Positions 63,194-64,000 of a stretch of 64,000 nt of DNA are shown one piece after another (the first letter of the stretch is position 1; every line of letters starts with the position of its first letter). Below the pieces are notes generated by a model. That model was not told where the DNA came from. It ran no database searches and was given only the letters and a program-made list of their open reading frames with translations. The translations under genes were made by a program, and so were the position numbers. The DNA comes from Leptospira congkakensis (lineage in GTDB: Bacteria; Spirochaetota; Leptospiria; Leptospirales; Leptospiraceae), in assembly GCF_004770265.1 (NCBI RefSeq), contig NZ_RQGQ01000016.1, positions 434,001-498,000 of the forward strand, read 5' to 3'.

Positions 63194-64000
63194 ATGGAAA
63201 GAAAAACTTCGATTCCGCCAGTCGTCTACATTAACTTTGCCCTAGTTTTTGTACTTTTGTTTGCGATCTTCTTTCCAGAAATAAGATCTGCTGTAACAAA
63301 ACTATTTGCTTCCCCAAAACCGATATCCGCAAGCAAACAGACCCAGGCCATCCAGATCCAAACGAGTTTTCGCAATGTTTACCGCGAAGCACAACAATTT
63401 GTAGTTTCAATACGTACGAAAAAAACAGAAATGATCTTTCATCCTTATGCTTTTGGTGAAAGTAGGGAAGACCGGATTTCTTCCATTGGTAGTGGATTTA
63501 TTATCGATGAAAGGGGTTTCGTAGTTACGAATTACCATGTCATTAAAAATGCAGAAATCATTGAGATCATCATGTCAGATGGTCGTATTTTTCCAGCTCG
63601 GTATGTGGGAAGCCATGAACGAGCCGACATTGCCCTTTTGAAAATCCCAAGTAACGACCGTTTTACTCCCGCTTTTTTAGGTAATTCCGATGAAATTGAA
63701 GTGGGGGACTGGGCCATTGCTGTTGGTTCGCCGTATGGACTGGAAAAAACTTTTACTGTCGGAGTGGTATCTGCCAAATCACGAGAAGATTTAGATGAGA
63801 CGGGACAGACTCATATCCAAACAGATACAGCAATCAATCCTGGGTCTAGTGGTGGACCACTGTTGAACATTTATGGTGAAGTCATCGGTATCAACCGAAT
63901 GATTCGATCCTCTTCTGGTGCCAGTGCCGGGATTGGGTTTGCGATTCCCATCAGTTATGCCAAACGTGTGCTCCGCCAAATCGAACAAAACGTCGGGCAA
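63194..64000 (+). CDS. HtrA/DegP-type serine protease (3' end beyond the window)
   Basis: The open frame from ATG 63194 runs to the window edge, 269 residues. An N-terminal TM anchor (about 10-30) is followed by the trypsin-like domain, with His115 in VVTNYHVIKNA, Asp145 in ERADIALL and Ser219 in AINPGSSGGPLL. GIGFAIPISYAKRVL ends the protease domain; the PDZ domain(s) would follow outside the window. It is a periplasmic, membrane-anchored quality-control protease of DegS/HtrA type. Only three bases separate its ATG from the divergent gene's ATG. Confidence 0.95.
   Translation, partial: MERKTSIPPVVYINFALVFVLLFAIFFPEIRSAVTKLFASPKPISASKQTQAIQIQTSFRNVYREAQQFVVSIRTKKTEMIFHPYAFGESREDRISSIGSGFIIDERGFVVTNYHVIKNAEIIEIIMSDGRIFPARYVGSHERADIALLKIPSNDRFTPAFLGNSDEIEVGDWAIAVGSPYGLEKTFTVGVVSAKSREDLDETGQTHIQTDTAINPGSSGGPLLNIYGEVIGINRMIRSSSGASAGIGFAIPISYAKRVLRQIEQNVGQ

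Overview
The window looks like a spirochaete chromosome of the genus Leptospira, most likely a saprophytic or environmental lineage. The base composition is moderately AT-rich. Both 5S rRNA genes stand alone, with no 16S or 23S gene beside them, as is typical of leptospires. The gene families also fit: a DUF1577-like PilZ protein, single-chain glycyl-tRNA synthetase, many lipoproteins and signal-peptide proteins of leptospiral type, and TTG/GTG starts. No insertion sequence, prophage, CRISPR array or tRNA gene was seen. The genus is inferred from family content and gene style; no database was searched.

Layout. 1-11.2 kb: a signal-peptide protein cut by the window edge, a 9-TM histidine kinase divergent from a lytic transglycosylase, an envelope protein, a penicillin-acylase-type Ntn hydrolase, a TPR protein, a PilZ/GAF protein and an enoyl-CoA hydratase. 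11.2-17 kb: an FNR-like regulator, a rhomboid protease, a small TM peptide, and the run hisB-hisH-hisA followed by a VKOR-DsbA fusion. 17-21.7 kb (minus strand): ubiB-like, feoA, feoB and a neuB-like synthase in one tight run. 21.8-31.7 kb: an XPB-N-like protein, a lipase/lipase-foldase/lnt run on the minus strand, a TPM-domain protein, and glyQS with a GNAT gene. 31.7-34.8 kb: a membrane protein with a TonB-like C-terminus overlapping a PrsW-type protease.

34.8-43.4 kb is the most accessory-looking part. Two identical 140-bp segments, each holding a 5S rRNA gene, bracket 8.4 kb that carries a GH25 muramidase, a TetR regulator with a perfect 23-bp palindrome, an FAD oxidoreductase and ferredoxin-reductase pair, and two tandem exported proteins. 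Behind each 5S gene lie decayed pieces of 5S sequence, direct and inverted, mixed with a dispersed intergenic repeat.

43.8-64 kb: a YnfA-type protein, a hybrid PAS kinase, an Nramp-like and an NhaC-like transporter, then a close run of sigma-like factor, STAS antagonist, AsmA-like protein, small lipoprotein and a 2,647-residue lipoprotein with a TolB-like propeller and TPR-like repeats. The window ends with a PF10023-type metallopeptidase and the first 269 residues of an HtrA protease. The sigma/STAS/AsmA/giant-lipoprotein run (49.3-62.1 kb) is my best candidate for an undescribed envelope system. The split PilZ domain, the lipase-foldase pair in a spirochaete and the 5S-derived debris are the other notable observations.
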